In this document: piece after piece, positions 35,820 through 45,952 of the stretch
Layout of the letters: each line of letters begins with the position of its first letter
Numbering within the stretch: the first letter of the stretch is position 1
Assembly: GCA_031180725.1 (NCBI GenBank)
Contig: JAPSLO010000007.1
Location: forward strand, 186,001-250,000
DNA from: Roseomonas sp.
Lineage (GTDB): Bacteria; Pseudomonadota; Alphaproteobacteria; Acetobacterales; Acetobacteraceae
Direction of reading: 5' to 3'
DNA: 64,000 bases
Made by a program: the position numbers and the translations under genes
The notes under the pieces: generated by a model
Told to the model about the DNA's origin: nothing
The model's input: the letters and a program-made list of their open reading frames with translations, nothing else
The model's database searches: none

Positions 35820-37584
35820 GACGATGCCGGCGGTGGACGTGGTGTTCGTCGGTGTCGGCTTCACCGCGGCGATCATCGCACGCGAGCTGAAGGACGCCTC
35901 CGTGCGCATGGTGGGGCTCGAGCGCGGGCGTGCCCGTGACACCGTACCGGACTTCCAGTCGCCCGCCATGCATGACGAACTCGGCTATGCCGTGCGCCAT
36001 GGGCTGATGCAGGACGTCGCGAGGGAGACGGTTACGGTGCGCAACCGCCCGGACGAGGTGGCGCTGCCCATGCGCCAGCTCGGCAGTTTCCTGCCGGGCA
36101 CCGACCTTGGGGGCGCCGGCGTGCACTGGAACGGCCAGACATTCCGGTTTCAGGAAAGCGACTTCGTCCTGCGCAGCCACCACGAGCAGCGCTATGGCCG
36201 CGGCGCGGTGCCGGAGGAATTGTCGATCCGAGACTGGGGCATCACCTACGCCGATCTGGAACCGCATTACGACCGCTTCGAGTATCTGCTGGGCGTTTGT
36301 GGCTACGCCGGCAACGTACAGGGCAATATCCGCCCAGGCGGCAACGTGTTCGAAGCGCCACGTTCCCGTGACTACCCCAATCCGCCGACCCGGCCGGCCT
36401 ATCTTGGTGCCATCTTCGCCAAGGCCGCGATGGATCTGGGATACAGCCCCTTCCAGGTACCCAGCGCGAACCTCACCCGGGGCTACACCAATCCCGAGGG
36501 GGTGCGGCTGGAACCCTGCATGGTCTGCGGCTACTGCGAGCGCTTCGGCTGCGAGCACTTTGCCAAGTCCAGCCCGCAGACCACGCTCTGGCCTGTGCTG
36601 CGCCAGCAGCAGAACTTCGAACTGCGCACCGGCGCGCATGTGCTGAAGGTGAACCTGACGGCGGACCGTCGGCGCGCCACCGGCGTCACCTACATCGATG
36701 TCGCAACTGGCGAGGAAGTGGAGCAGCCGGCTGAACTCGTCGTGCTCTCTGCCTTCGCCTTCCACAATGCAAGGCTGATGCTGCTCTCCGGCATCGGCAC
36801 GCCCTACGACCCTCGAACGGGTCAGGGCAATGTCGGCCGTAATTACTGCTACCAGACCATGAGCTCCGTGTCGTTGTTCTTTGACGAGGACGTCAACCTG
36901 AACCAGTTCATGGGAGCCGGCGCACTGGGCACGGTGATCGACGACTACGCCGGCGACAACTTCGACCATACGGGGCTTGGCTTCGTCGGCGGCGCCTATA
37001 TCGCGGCCTACACCACAGGCGCCCGCCCGATCGAGTTTCACCCCGTTCCGCCTGGCACGCCGCGCTGGGGGGCGACCTGGAAGCAGGCGGTGGCACGGCA
37101 CTACAACCACACCGGCGGGCTGCAGTGCCACGGGCAGTCCAACGCGACACGCACCAATTACGTCGATCTCGACCCAACCTATCGCGACGCCTACGGCCAG
37201 CCGCTGCTGCGCATCACCTTCGACTTCCCGCAGAACGACCTCCGCATGTCCCACTATGTCACGGAGCGGGCGGTGGAGATCGCTCGCCGCATGGGCGCAC
37301 GACAGATCGTCGCGAACCCACGGACAGCGCCCTGGTCCGTCGTGCCCTACCAGACCACCCACAACACAGGCGGCGCGATCATGGGGACCGACCCTCGGGA
37401 GACCGCGGTGAACCGCTTCGGCCAATCCTGGGACACGCCCAACGTCTTCGTTACCGGCAGCACGCTGTTCCCGCAGAACGCGACCTACAATCCCACCGAC
37501 ACGGTAGGGGCGCTGGCCTATTGGACGGCAGCCGCGATCCGCGACCGCTACCTGCGTAGCGCCGGTCCGCTGGTGCCGACATGA
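35812..37584 (+). CDS. GMC-type FAD-dependent dehydrogenase, large subunit
   Basis: 590 residues from ATG 35812 (GGAGG eight bases upstream). N-terminal FAD motif VGVGFTAAIIARELKD, ALERG-type strand (VGLERG), GGAGVHWNGQTFRF for flavin, and C-terminal catalytic blocks HNTGGAIMGTDP and QNATYNPTDTVGALAYWTA. It is closest to the membrane-bound gluconate, sorbitol and 2-ketogluconate dehydrogenases that oxidise sugars or polyols in the periplasm. No own signal peptide, so co-export with the Tat-bearing small subunit is expected. Substrate unknown. Confidence 0.93.
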   Translation: MARTMPAVDVVFVGVGFTAAIIARELKDASVRMVGLERGRARDTVPDFQSPAMHDELGYAVRHGLMQDVARETVTVRNRPDEVALPMRQLGSFLPGTDLGGAGVHWNGQTFRFQESDFVLRSHHEQRYGRGAVPEELSIRDWGITYADLEPHYDRFEYLLGVCGYAGNVQGNIRPGGNVFEAPRSRDYPNPPTRPAYLGAIFAKAAMDLGYSPFQVPSANLTRGYTNPEGVRLEPCMVCGYCERFGCEHFAKSSPQTTLWPVLRQQQNFELRTGAHVLKVNLTADRRRATGVTYIDVATGEEVEQPAELVVLSAFAFHNARLMLLSGIGTPYDPRTGQGNVGRNYCYQTMSSVSLFFDEDVNLNQFMGAGALGTVIDDYAGDNFDHTGLGFVGGAYIAAYTTGARPIEFHPVPPGTPRWGATWKQAVARHYNHTGGLQCHGQSNATRTNYVDLDPTYRDAYGQPLLRITFDFPQNDLRMSHYVTERAVEIARRMGARQIVANPRTAPWSVVPYQTTHNTGGAIMGTDPRETAVNRFGQSWDTPNVFVTGSTLFPQNATYNPTDTVGALAYWTAAAIRDRYLRSAGPLVPT

Positions 37585-38276
37585 GACGTGCCTGGTTCGC
37601 CGCGGCGCTTGCCGCCCTGGCTGCGGGGGCCGCCCTCGCTCAAACCGCATCCGGCCCTGCAGGAGGCAGCGCATCGGCGCGGGCCGCTCCAGACGCGGAA
37701 CGCGGACGCCGGATTGTAGAGAACGGCACATCCTCCGGCGCGGTCCCTTGCGCTCAGTGTCACGGGGTCGATGGCTCGGGCGTCGGCTCCGATGCCTTCC
37801 CGCGCATTGATGGTCAGCCTGCCTTCTACATCTTCAAGCAGCTGAACGATTATGCATCCGGTGCGCGCGACAATCCGATCATGGGCCCAATCGCACAGTC
37901 ACTGTCGGAGACGGAGCGGCAGGACCTGGCGGCCTATTTCGGCAGTCTTCCCTTCGTTGCGTCGCCTCCACCGACGTCTGACCCGCAGCTCAGCCGCACC
38001 GGACGGGTCATCGCCACGATGGGTATTCCAGAGCGTGGCGTGCAGGGCTGTGTCAATTGCCACGGCCCTGACGGCGCGGGGATTGCGCCGGCAACGCCGC
38101 GCCTGGCAGGTCAATGGGCGTCCTACACGCGCGCTCAGCTCGACGCGTTCCGCCAGGGCACACGAAACAACGACGTCGCCGCCGTGATGCGCGACCTGTC
38201 GCGCCGCATGAATGAAGGCGACATGGCCGCGGCCAGCGCCTATTTCGAGGCGCAGCGGCCTGGCCGAGCGCCCTGA
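37581..38276 (+). CDS. Diheme cytochrome c subunit
   Basis: 231 residues with a signal peptide (MRRAWFAAALAALAAGAALA) and two haem sites, CAQCH at residues 57-61 and CVNCH near 157, with later Met candidates. Tandem c553-like domains (PFYIFKQLNDYASGARDNPI and ASYTRAQLDAFRQGTRNND). The classical gluconate dehydrogenase cytochrome has three haems and a membrane anchor; this one has two and no anchor I can see. Start overlaps the GMC stop (ATGA). It accepts electrons from the flavoprotein. Confidence 0.92.
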   Translation: MRRAWFAAALAALAAGAALAQTASGPAGGSASARAAPDAERGRRIVENGTSSGAVPCAQCHGVDGSGVGSDAFPRIDGQPAFYIFKQLNDYASGARDNPIMGPIAQSLSETERQDLAAYFGSLPFVASPPPTSDPQLSRTGRVIATMGIPERGVQGCVNCHGPDGAGIAPATPRLAGQWASYTRAQLDAFRQGTRNNDVAAVMRDLSRRMNEGDMAAASAYFEAQRPGRAP

Positions 38277-38336
38277 CGGCCGCATGAAGACCAGACTGAG
38301 CGGCACCTGGATGACCCCATGAGAGGACGAGCGACG

Positions 38337-38732
38337 ATGCGCATGCCATCACCCCGAATCCTGCCCTTCGTTGTTGCCATTCTGGGTATGACCCAAGCAA
38401 AAGGTGCCCTGGCGCAGGATGCGGCAGCCGGGCAGCGCGTCTTCAATCAGTGCCGTGCCTGTCACACCATCGAGCAGGGTGGGCGCAATGGCATCGGCCC
38501 GAACCTGCATGGCGTAGTCGGTCGAAGGGCCGCCTCAGTCGAGGGCTTTCGCTACTCCGCCCCTATGCGAGCGAAGGGCGAGCAGGGGTGGACCTGGACG
38601 GAGGAGAATCTCCGACCTTATCTGCACAACCCGCGGGAGGTCGTGCCCGGGACCACGATGGCCTTCCCTGGCCTGCGCAGCGATCAGCAGGTGAACGACG
38701 TCATCGCCTACCTGGCGCAGGAAAGCCGCTAA
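38337..38732 (+). CDS. Monoheme cytochrome c (c2/c552 type)
   Basis: About 131 residues from ATG 38337 (AGAGGA upstream; an ATG at 38319 is possible). Signal peptide, haem motif CRACH in FNQCRACHTIEQGGRNGIGPNLHGVVGR, and the C-terminal Met ligand in PGTTMAFPGLR. A soluble periplasmic electron carrier of class I. Sixty bases after the diheme subunit and facing the oxidase gene, so it is a natural shuttle between the dehydrogenase and an oxidase. Confidence 0.93.
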   Translation: MRMPSPRILPFVVAILGMTQAKGALAQDAAAGQRVFNQCRACHTIEQGGRNGIGPNLHGVVGRRAASVEGFRYSAPMRAKGEQGWTWTEENLRPYLHNPREVVPGTTMAFPGLRSDQQVNDVIAYLAQESR

Positions 38733-38982
38733 GCCAAAGTGCCCGGGATTCGCATGCCGATGCCCCCACAGCTGGTGAAGGCGAGGCGCGGCCAGTTCCG
38801 CTTGCAGCCCCGGCTCGCCGGGTGCGTCCCGTGCCGGCACGCCGAGCAGATTGCCCACCGCCCACGGGCTGTAGCCGACCGTCTTCCTGCCTGGCGCTGG
38901 CTGCGCCGTAGCTTCGCTACGGCCCTTGGGTTGCACCGGTGGTGCTGGCCCGCCCCGCCCGCAACGCTGCACCGCGTACGGT

Positions 38983-40566
38983 TCAACGCACGCGCGGCAG
39001 TTCGTCAAAGCTGTGGAAGGGCGGCGGCGAGGGAAGCTGCCATTCCAGCGTCGTCGCGCCCGCGCCCCAGGGATTGGCCGCGGCCTGCGGCCCGCGGCGG
39101 AACGTGACGTAGACTACCCAGCAGAAGACGAAGAAGGAAATCCAGGCGATCGCGCCGCCGATCGAGGCCACGAGGTGCCAACCCCAGAAGGCGTCAGGGT
39201 AATCAGGGTAGCGCCGCGGCATGCCCTGGTTGCCCAGGAAATGCATCGGGAAAAACAGGATGTTGGTACCAACGAAGAAGGTCCAGAAGTGGCTCTGCCC
39301 CCAGCGCTCCGGGTACTGGTGCCCGCTCATCTTGCCGATCCAGTAGTAGAAGCCTGCAAAGATGGCGTAGGCCGCAGCAATCGCCATGACATAGTGGAAA
39401 TGCGCTACAACGTAATATGTGTTGTGGACGATGACGTCGAGGCCGGCATTGGCCAGCACGATGCCTGTCACACCACCAACTGTGAAGGTGAATATGAAGC
39501 CGATGGCAAAGAGCATTGGCGTCTCAAGCCGCAGGCTGCCGCCCCACATGGTGGCGATCCAGGAGAAGATCTTGATGCCCGTCGGCACCGCGATGACCAT
39601 TGTCGCTGCCGCGAAGTAGGCGCGCGTGTCGACGTCGATGCCTGAGGTGAACATGTGGTGCGCCCAGACCACGAAGCCGACCACGCCAATCGCCACCATC
39701 GCATACGCCATCCCGAGGTAACCGAAGACCGGCTTGCGGCTGAAGGTAGAGACGATGTGGCTGATGATGCCGAAGGCCGGCAGGATGACGATGTAGACTT
39801 CGGGATGGCCGAAGAACCAGAAGAGGTGCTGGAACAGCACGGGATCGCCGCCGCCGGCCGGGTCAAAGAAGCTTGTGCCGAAGTTACGATCGGTGATCAG
39901 CATGGTGATCGCACCCGCCAGGACGGGTACTGCCAGCAGTAGCAAGAAGGACGTGACCAGCAACGACCAGACGAAGAGCGGCATCTTGTGCAGCGTCATG
40001 CCGGGGGCGCGCATGTTGAAGATCGTCGTGATGAAGTTGGCAGAGCTGAGAATCGAGCTCGCACCTGCCAAGTGCAGCGAGAACAGCGCCAAGTCCATCG
40101 ACATGGACGGGTGATAGGTATTGCCTGTCAGCGGTGGGTAAAGTGTCCAGCCGCCGCCCGGCCCCTCGCCCACGAATAGGCTGGCCGTGGCCATCATGTA
40201 CGCCGGCACCAGCAGCCAAAAGCTGATGTTATTCAGGCGCGGGAAGGCCATGTCCGGCGCGCCGATCATGATCGGCACGAACCAGTTCCCGAAGCCTCCG
40301 ATCAGAGCCGGCATGACGACAAAGAAAATCATCGTCACGCCATGGGCGCTGACCCAGGCGTTCCAGAATTGCCCGTCTGGGAAGATGTCCAAACCGGGCG
40401 CGGCAAGTTCCGCCCGCATCGCCATGGACATCGCAACCGCGATGAACCCCGTGATGAAAGCGAAGATCAGGTAGAGCGTGCCGATGTCCTTGTGGTTGGT
40501 GCTGCACAGCCAGCGCAGCACAAAGCCCGGACGAGTATCGTGGTGGGCGTGGCCTAGGGCGTCCAT
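38983..40566 (-). CDS. ctaD: Cytochrome c oxidase subunit I (orphan, aa3 type)
   Basis: 527 residues, twelve membrane helices. Haem/copper ligands and channels visible: [20 protein letters not shown] (haem a His), GAPDMAFPR (D-channel Asp), [15 protein letters not shown] with the CuB His, cross-linked Tyr and proton-channel Glu, WAHHMFTSG (two CuB His), PTGIKIFSW (K-channel Lys) and VVAHFHYVM (haem His pair). No subunit II, III or haem-O/A synthase gene is adjacent, which is unusual for ctaD. Convergent with the cytochrome operon. Confidence 0.96.
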   Translation of the reverse strand: MDALGHAHHDTRPGFVLRWLCSTNHKDIGTLYLIFAFITGFIAVAMSMAMRAELAAPGLDIFPDGQFWNAWVSAHGVTMIFFVVMPALIGGFGNWFVPIMIGAPDMAFPRLNNISFWLLVPAYMMATASLFVGEGPGGGWTLYPPLTGNTYHPSMSMDLALFSLHLAGASSILSSANFITTIFNMRAPGMTLHKMPLFVWSLLVTSFLLLLAVPVLAGAITMLITDRNFGTSFFDPAGGGDPVLFQHLFWFFGHPEVYIVILPAFGIISHIVSTFSRKPVFGYLGMAYAMVAIGVVGFVVWAHHMFTSGIDVDTRAYFAAATMVIAVPTGIKIFSWIATMWGGSLRLETPMLFAIGFIFTFTVGGVTGIVLANAGLDVIVHNTYYVVAHFHYVMAIAAAYAIFAGFYYWIGKMSGHQYPERWGQSHFWTFFVGTNILFFPMHFLGNQGMPRRYPDYPDAFWGWHLVASIGGAIAWISFFVFCWVVYVTFRRGPQAAANPWGAGATTLEWQLPSPPPFHSFDELPRVR

Positions 40567-40981
40567 GGCCCGGCTCCCTCTGGCGGATCTGCAAAGACAA
40601 CGGCGTTTGCTGTTGCTGCCCCTGCACCTTGAACGGCACCGTTGGCCGTCCGTGCTTGGTCTGGCGATTGAACTGGCCGAGATTTCGCCCGCGTAAGTGA
40701 ATGAGAGTACGGGCTGTGTCAGCTCGGGGATGTTGCGTGTGCTGCTCGATCCACGAAGGCCGAAGCTGAGGCGCGCACTGCAAGGCGCGCAGCCCGAACA
40801 CGCGAGCGGCGTTGTCTACGCCCGAGACGGAGCGGCGCGGCCACTGGTTCGAGGCCATGCTTTCCGACCGGCTCGACGCTCCGTCTGGCTCGCCGCGGCC
40901 ATGTCCTCATGCCGTTGAGGGTGACCCCGAGCCAGGCGCGGCGGACGCTTCCCCTTCGGACTCTGGCGAGGAGCCACCAGC
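40567..40981. other. Intergenic stretch between ctaD and the small disordered protein
   Basis: I see no gene or strong repeat. It must contain the divergent promoters of ctaD and the 40982 gene, but no clear -35/-10 pair stands out. Confidence 0.4.
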
Positions 40982-41290
40982 ATGTCGGACGACAAGGACG
41001 AAAAGACGCGCCGCGAGCAGGCCGAAGCGTCACAGCGGCTGCAAGACATCGGGACCGGCGCCCAGCCAATGACCGAGAGTGGCGGTGCGATCACCCAGGG
41101 CAATGAGGAGGCGAACCAGGGCACCTCGGGCGGCCAGCGGCTGACCGGCGGCGGCGGCTTCGCCAGTGGCGTGCAGCGTGGCGGCACGAAGCCCGGCGGC
41201 GGCCCGGGTGCGGGGCTCGGCAGCCTCGGCACCGGCGGCGCGAGCACTGGCGGGGCTGCGACCGGCAACGTCAAGCGCGGCGGCTCGTGA
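40982..41290 (+). CDS. Small Gly-rich intrinsically disordered protein
   Basis: 102 residues. A GAGGAG eight bases before the ATG supports it. The first 40 residues are charged (DDKDEKTRREQAEASQRLQD), the rest is Gly/Ser/Thr-rich without Cys or aromatic residues. Composition recalls small stress-induced hydrophilic proteins. Shares its character, not clear homology, with the 41551 gene. Function unknown. Confidence 0.55.
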   Translation: MSDDKDEKTRREQAEASQRLQDIGTGAQPMTESGGAITQGNEEANQGTSGGQRLTGGGGFASGVQRGGTKPGGGPGAGLGSLGTGGASTGGAATGNVKRGGS

Positions 41291-41550
41291 GCCGCGGCGC
41301 CGTGCACGAGCGCGCGGTCAAGGCCGGGGAAGCGCTGAATCGCGGCTGCCGGTCCTTAGGCGCAATGACAGCCATCTTGCCACAATGACCGGAGGCACGA
41401 GTTCTCCCGCGTTCTCGGGCAGGCCCCTGCCTGAGGGCGCGGGCGGCAGGATATCTCCCGCCGACCCCGGAACCACCGCGGGGCACGGAGATTTGGTCCG
41501 GATGGAAGCCCCGTGAACGGCACGCGGCGTAGAATGAGCCAGGCGAAGCG

Positions 41551-41751
41551 ATGACCACGGCAAAGAAGGCGGACAGGGCGGCATCGGAGAAGGGCTCTGG
41601 GCAGGGCACAACGAGCAATGCGGGCGGCACGGCGACGGGTCCCGGCAGCTCCTCGGCCAGTGCGGCGAAGCAGGAGAACCAGCGCAGCATCGGTGGAACG
41701 GGCAGTGCGAAAACCAACCGGAACCGCCCGGGGCACAAGGCGAATGGGTAA
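41551..41751 (+). CDS. Small hydrophilic disordered protein
   Basis: 66 residues, almost only Gly, Ala, Ser, Thr, Lys, Gln and Asn, ending in NRNRPGHKANG. An AGGCGA lies just before the ATG. It resembles KGG/con-10-like stress peptides in composition only. It lies 32 bases before the epoxide-hydrolase-like gene, so the two may be transcribed together. The 260 bases before it hold nothing I recognise. Confidence 0.5.
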   Translation: MTTAKKADRAASEKGSGQGTTSNAGGTATGPGSSSASAAKQENQRSIGGTGSAKTNRNRPGHKANG

Positions 41752-41783
41752 CCGGATCCGCTGACGCGGCACAGGACCCAGCG

Positions 41784-42659
41784 GTGCCAGCGCCGAATGG
41801 AATGGCAGGAACAGAGGCTCTGCGGCTGCCTGGCCGCGGCGTCGAACTACATGCCATCGCCGCCGGACCGCATCACGGCAGGCTGGTCTTTCTGTTGCAC
41901 GGCTTCCCCGAGTTCTGGTGGGCATGGCGGCGACAAATTGGGCCGCTGGCCGCGGCAGGGCTGCGCGTCGTAGCGCCCGACCTCCGCGGCTACAACCTGT
42001 CGGCGAAGCCCCGCGGTGTCGCGGCCTACGCGCTGGACACCATCGCCGAGGATGTACCGCAGATGGCGCAGGCGCTGGAGCGCGACCGCTTCATGGTGGT
42101 CGGCCATGACTGGGGCGCAATCATCGCTTGGCACCTGGCCGCACGGGGCGAGGCGCGGCTCGAGCGCGCCGCGATCCTGAACGGCCCGCACCCAACAGCA
42201 CTCGCGCGGTATCTCACCTCGCATCCGCTGCAGGCGCTGCGTCTATCCTACTTCGCCGCCTTCCAAATTCCGCTGCTACCGGAAGCGATGCTGCGCGCAG
42301 GCAACTTCGCGGCGCTTGCAGGTGCGATGCGTGCTACTGCACGAGCTGGCAGCTTCACTGCAAGCGACCTGGCACAGTACCGCGCCGCTTGGGCCCAGCC
42401 GGGCGCGCTGACCGCAATGCTGAACTGGTACCGGGCCATGCTGCGCCACAGGCCGCACCTCAAGGATGGGCGGATCTCGACGCCGATCCGCATCATCTGG
42501 GGTGACCGCGATATCGCGCTCGATCCGCGGCTCGCCGAGGCAGGGCAGGCATTGTGCGAGCAGGCAGAAGTGTTTCATCTGCCGGGCGCAACGCACTGGC
42601 TGCACCACGACCGGCCAGAGGAGGTGAACCGCCTGCTGCTCGACTTTCTCCTCGCATGA
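41784..42659 (+). CDS. Alpha/beta hydrolase (epoxide hydrolase/haloacid-type)
   Basis: 291 residues. HGFPEFWWAWRRQI carries the HGxP oxyanion motif; the nucleophile elbow is GHDWGA with Asp109, as in epoxide hydrolases and dehalogenases rather than Ser esterases; an acid in IIWGDRDIAL and the His in GATHWLHHDRPEEV complete the triad. Lid domain in the middle. Cytosolic. Substrate is unknown. Confidence 0.9.
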   Translation: MPAPNGMAGTEALRLPGRGVELHAIAAGPHHGRLVFLLHGFPEFWWAWRRQIGPLAAAGLRVVAPDLRGYNLSAKPRGVAAYALDTIAEDVPQMAQALERDRFMVVGHDWGAIIAWHLAARGEARLERAAILNGPHPTALARYLTSHPLQALRLSYFAAFQIPLLPEAMLRAGNFAALAGAMRATARAGSFTASDLAQYRAAWAQPGALTAMLNWYRAMLRHRPHLKDGRISTPIRIIWGDRDIALDPRLAEAGQALCEQAEVFHLPGATHWLHHDRPEEVNRLLLDFLLA

Positions 42660-42804
42660 GCCTGCTCCGGTCGTAAGCTGCGTGCCGGTCGCGTGGCGAC
42701 GAGGGAATTTGAAACCCTCCTCTGGAAAGCTGAGTCATATCAGGCCGCTACCGATTGCGCCCGGTAGATGCTCTCCTTTGCGAAGCATGGTCGGCGATGC
42801 GCTC

Positions 42805-43968
42805 TTAGGAGGCCTGGACACGGCGCTCGATTCGCATTGGAAGACCATGCTCGGGCCTCCGCGTTACCAGCAGGCGAGGCCGGACCGGCTGCTCCGACAC
42901 TGGGTGCAACCTCAGACGTGCCACCAGCGTGACAAGCGCAACCACCATTTCCGTGATCGCGAAATGCCGTCCGATGCAGGCACGAGGAGCGCCGCCAAAG
43001 GAGAGGTAGGCGGAAGGCGCCCGGCGCGGCGCGCCCGACCAGAATCCCGGCCGTCTCATCACGCATGCGCTCGGCCACTTCGGGATGCTCCCCGAGCAGG
43101 TGCCAGATCCAGGTCAGCGCCGTCGCCGAGGTCTCGTGCTCGGCGACGAAGGCGGTCATCACCTCGTCGCGAACCTGACGGGTATCGATGCCGCACTCGC
43201 TGCCGTCCACGCCAGCCGCCTGGGCCACGAGCAGCATGCCGAGCAGGTCGTCCCCGGATCGCCGGCAGCCATCCGGTCTGCAATGATGCGCTCGACTTCG
43301 GCATCGAGCGTCGCCAGAGCGCGCCAGAAGCGGCGATTGGCAGGCGCTGGCAGGCGCTCCACCCAGTCCGGAGTCAGCGCCCAGACCCGGGCTGCAAACC
43401 GCTCCTGCGCAACCTGGATCGCGGCGGAGACCGCATCGCCACCGGCCTCCTGTCCCTGGCCAAACATGCAGCGTGTGATGATGGCGAGCGTCAGCTCCGA
43501 CATCTCAACCGCGACATCCACGACCGACCCCTCGCGGGCCTCCCAGCGCTCGGCCATGGCGGTGGAGAGCGCGCCCATGATGCTGACGAAGCCCCGTGTG
43601 CGATAAGCGTGAAAGGCGGGTTGGAGCAGACGGCGATGCCGCCGCCACAGCTCGCCCTCGCTGGTCACGAGCCCCTCGCCGAGCACCATCTTCAGCTTCT
43701 CGTGCAGGCGGGCGCGCCCGTAGTTGGCATGATTATCCTGGAACACGCGCCGGATGCCCGCGGGATCGCTGAGCAGGAAGACAGGATACTGGAGCGGCAA
43801 CGCCAGGCGGACGAGGCTGCCGAGTTCTGGCGCCTCCGCGAGCACCGCGAGGGGGTCGCGACGCAGGGCGAGCAGGACGCCGAGCAGCGGAACGCTGCCG
43901 CGTAGGACGGGCGGCGCGGCCCGCACCATAGGCCGTGCCGCCGCTTCTCTAGTTGCCGCACCAACCAT
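42805..43968 (-). pseudogene. Cytochrome P450 pseudogene (internal deletion and frameshifts)
   Basis: The N-terminal ~240 residues read well in one frame (RDPLAVLAEAPELGSLVRL to AGDPGTTCSA). After a frameshift near 43190 the I-helix appears as DEVMTAFVAEHETSATALTW. It is followed almost at once, in a third frame, by the haem loop YLSFGGAPRACIGRHFA. The ~100 or more residues between them, including the K-helix ExxR, are gone. The final part continues to RIERR. Two frameshifts plus the deletion exclude a working enzyme. Confidence 0.85.
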
Positions 43969-44108
43969 GCGAGAACCAACGTCGGTTACGTGGTTTCGAT
44001 CTGGCGTCCCTCACAAGAACGCCGGGATGAAGGTCTGTGGGCCTGTCAGGCGGGCGAACGCCACATGATACAACGCTCGTTCGCAGAGAGCGTTGGTCGC
44101 CACCAGGC

Positions 44109-45533
44109 ATGCGCAAGCCGGGAGCCGGGCCATCTTGCAAGATATCGAAGCAAAGCCAGAGCGCTGGTGCTTCTGCCTATCAGTTCGGGCACGCGGCGCC
44201 GAAGTGCGCTGCCCTCCTGCCCTCCACCGGGCGGAGGTGCTACGCCGATCAGCCCTCCTGGGCGTGCGTCAGGCGAGCCGGCGATGAGCCGGGTGGGGCG
44301 GTCGGCGGCCCCTCAGGCTCTTCTGCGGCTGAGGCGCGCCTGAACTGGCGCAGCGCGGCGCTGCTGGGCGTCATTACCAGCACCTTCTCGACTCTCGTCT
44401 CGCAACTGCTCGCGGCACGGCTTGGGCGCGATGCGGTGGTGGACTGGATGATCGTGGCGGCGATCCCGCTGCGGGACATGGCGCTGCAGGTGGAGCCCGG
44501 TCGCGCGGTGATCCTTGCTGGCATCCTGTTCCACCAATGGGCCGACTTCACCTGGGAGGTCATCTTCTTCGGGCTGTTAGGGCGCTGGACCGCGCATCTC
44601 CGTCCCGGGACCATCCTGCTCCTCGCCGCTCCTTGGGCGGTATTCACCTCGGCCTTGGAATGGCTGTTCCTCGTGCCCATCCTGCCCATTTGGCAGCCGA
44701 TCTTCACCCTGAACCAGACCTATTGGATCGGGCTGCTGGTGCACTTGGTCTCGGCATCGCTGTATCCCCTCTTTCCCTGGCTGCGGGACTGGATGGCAGG
44801 CCCCGAGCCGGCGCCGAATCACCGGCGCTTCGCGCGCATCTGGGGCGGGCTCGCCATGGTGAGAATTTGTGTGCTCGGCGTGCTCGCCTTCTTCGGGTGG
44901 CAGGGGCGGGAGCCGCCGCACTTCGGCGGGAGCGTTGCATTCGACCGGTCCTACATGCGCCGCATGGCGGCTCATCATGCGCAGGGCGTTGAGCAGTCGC
45001 TGCTCGCCGCAGAGCGGGCGCAAGACGCGCATCTCCGGGCCCTGGCACGGCTCATGGCCGCCGAGCAGCGGGGCGAGATTGCCATCTTTGAGCAGTGGTG
45101 GCACAGCTGGTTCGGTGGCGAACTGCCGCCCACGACCGCCGAGGAGCACGCCACCATGCCGGGCATGCTGCCGCGTGAGGAGATGGAAGCGCTGCGGCGG
45201 GCCGAGCCCAATGGCTTCGGCGAGCGCTTCGTCGCAGCAATGACCCATCACCACAGAGGCGCAGTGACGATGGCGGACGAAGCAATCCGAGAGGCAGGCG
45301 ATATCCGGCTGCGGCTAATCTCGCATGCGATCCGCCACGAGCAGCGGGGCGAGATCGAGCTGATGCACGGCAGCAGGGGCTTCGCCGCCGTCCGGTCCGC
45401 CATGCTGAACATACTGCTGCCCGCCGGCGCGGCGCCTGCGGACCGACATTCTGGCTTCGCGGCCGCCTCCCCGGCCAGGCCCGGCCCTCACACCCGCACC
45501 GCTCCGGCATCAGGAAGGCAGGCGGGGCAATGA
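44109..45533 (+). CDS. Membrane protein with C-terminal DUF305 (ferritin-like) domain, start uncertain
   Basis: Recognisable sequence starts at about 44340 (LNWRSAALLGVITSTFSTLV), with roughly five membrane helices, then a DUF305 domain: YMRRMAAHHAQGVEQSLLA and FVAAMTHHHRGAVTMADEA with conserved Met/His pairs. The in-frame part before 44340 is not protein-like. In another frame, ATG 44284 gives MSRVGRSAAPQALLRLRRA and stops exactly where the conserved frame begins, which suggests a one-base indel at ~44340. So the gene may be frameshifted at its 5' end. Confidence 0.7.
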   Translation: MRKPGAGPSCKISKQSQSAGASAYQFGHAAPKCAALLPSTGRRCYADQPSWACVRRAGDEPGGAVGGPSGSSAAEARLNWRSAALLGVITSTFSTLVSQLLAARLGRDAVVDWMIVAAIPLRDMALQVEPGRAVILAGILFHQWADFTWEVIFFGLLGRWTAHLRPGTILLLAAPWAVFTSALEWLFLVPILPIWQPIFTLNQTYWIGLLVHLVSASLYPLFPWLRDWMAGPEPAPNHRRFARIWGGLAMVRICVLGVLAFFGWQGREPPHFGGSVAFDRSYMRRMAAHHAQGVEQSLLAAERAQDAHLRALARLMAAEQRGEIAIFEQWWHSWFGGELPPTTAEEHATMPGMLPREEMEALRRAEPNGFGERFVAAMTHHHRGAVTMADEAIREAGDIRLRLISHAIRHEQRGEIELMHGSRGFAAVRSAMLNILLPAGAAPADRHSGFAAASPARPGPHTRTAPASGRQAGQ

Positions 45534-45952
45534 CCTGAGACCCCGGTCCGCGCTGCTTCGTCTGCTTTCGCATGCTGCTGGCCATCGTGGGCCGGATGGA
45601 CAAGCAGGTCCCGCCGCAAGGTATCCTGCAGCTCGGGCCCGGCGCAGCACACAGTCCGCTGCGGCACCGCCGTTGCAGGGCTGGAGCATGCCCTTGCCAT
45701 GCCCAAGCGGCCTGGGCGTCCACACGCCGCCCGCCCGCCCGCCAGCGCTTCGCCGGTACCTGGGTTTCAGGCACGCGCTTGCGGCACCGCCAGTTGTTGC
45801 GCCTCACAGGCAGCTTGTCCTGAATGAGCCCCAAGTCGCAGTACGGGCAGAGCCGCGTGCCGGACATTCCCGGCCCATGACGAACTGTGCCGTCGTGCCG
45901 GGCGTTCGCCGAACAGCATGACGGTGCCAGAAGGGCGCCGAAGGAGGGCCCA
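45534..45952. other. Intergenic stretch, possible zinc-ribbon trace on the minus strand
   Basis: No gene called. The minus strand contains MSGTRLCPYCDLGLIQDKLP near 45870, with a CPYC knuckle, and CPAC near 45540; the frames between do not join. This may be a decayed small zinc-binding protein or chance. Confidence 0.3.

Noticed and set aside
35464-37731. 755-residue open frame on the minus strand
   Set aside because: It lies antisense to the GMC dehydrogenase and small subunit, which have clear motifs, ribosome sites and overlaps; high GC keeps the antisense frame open.
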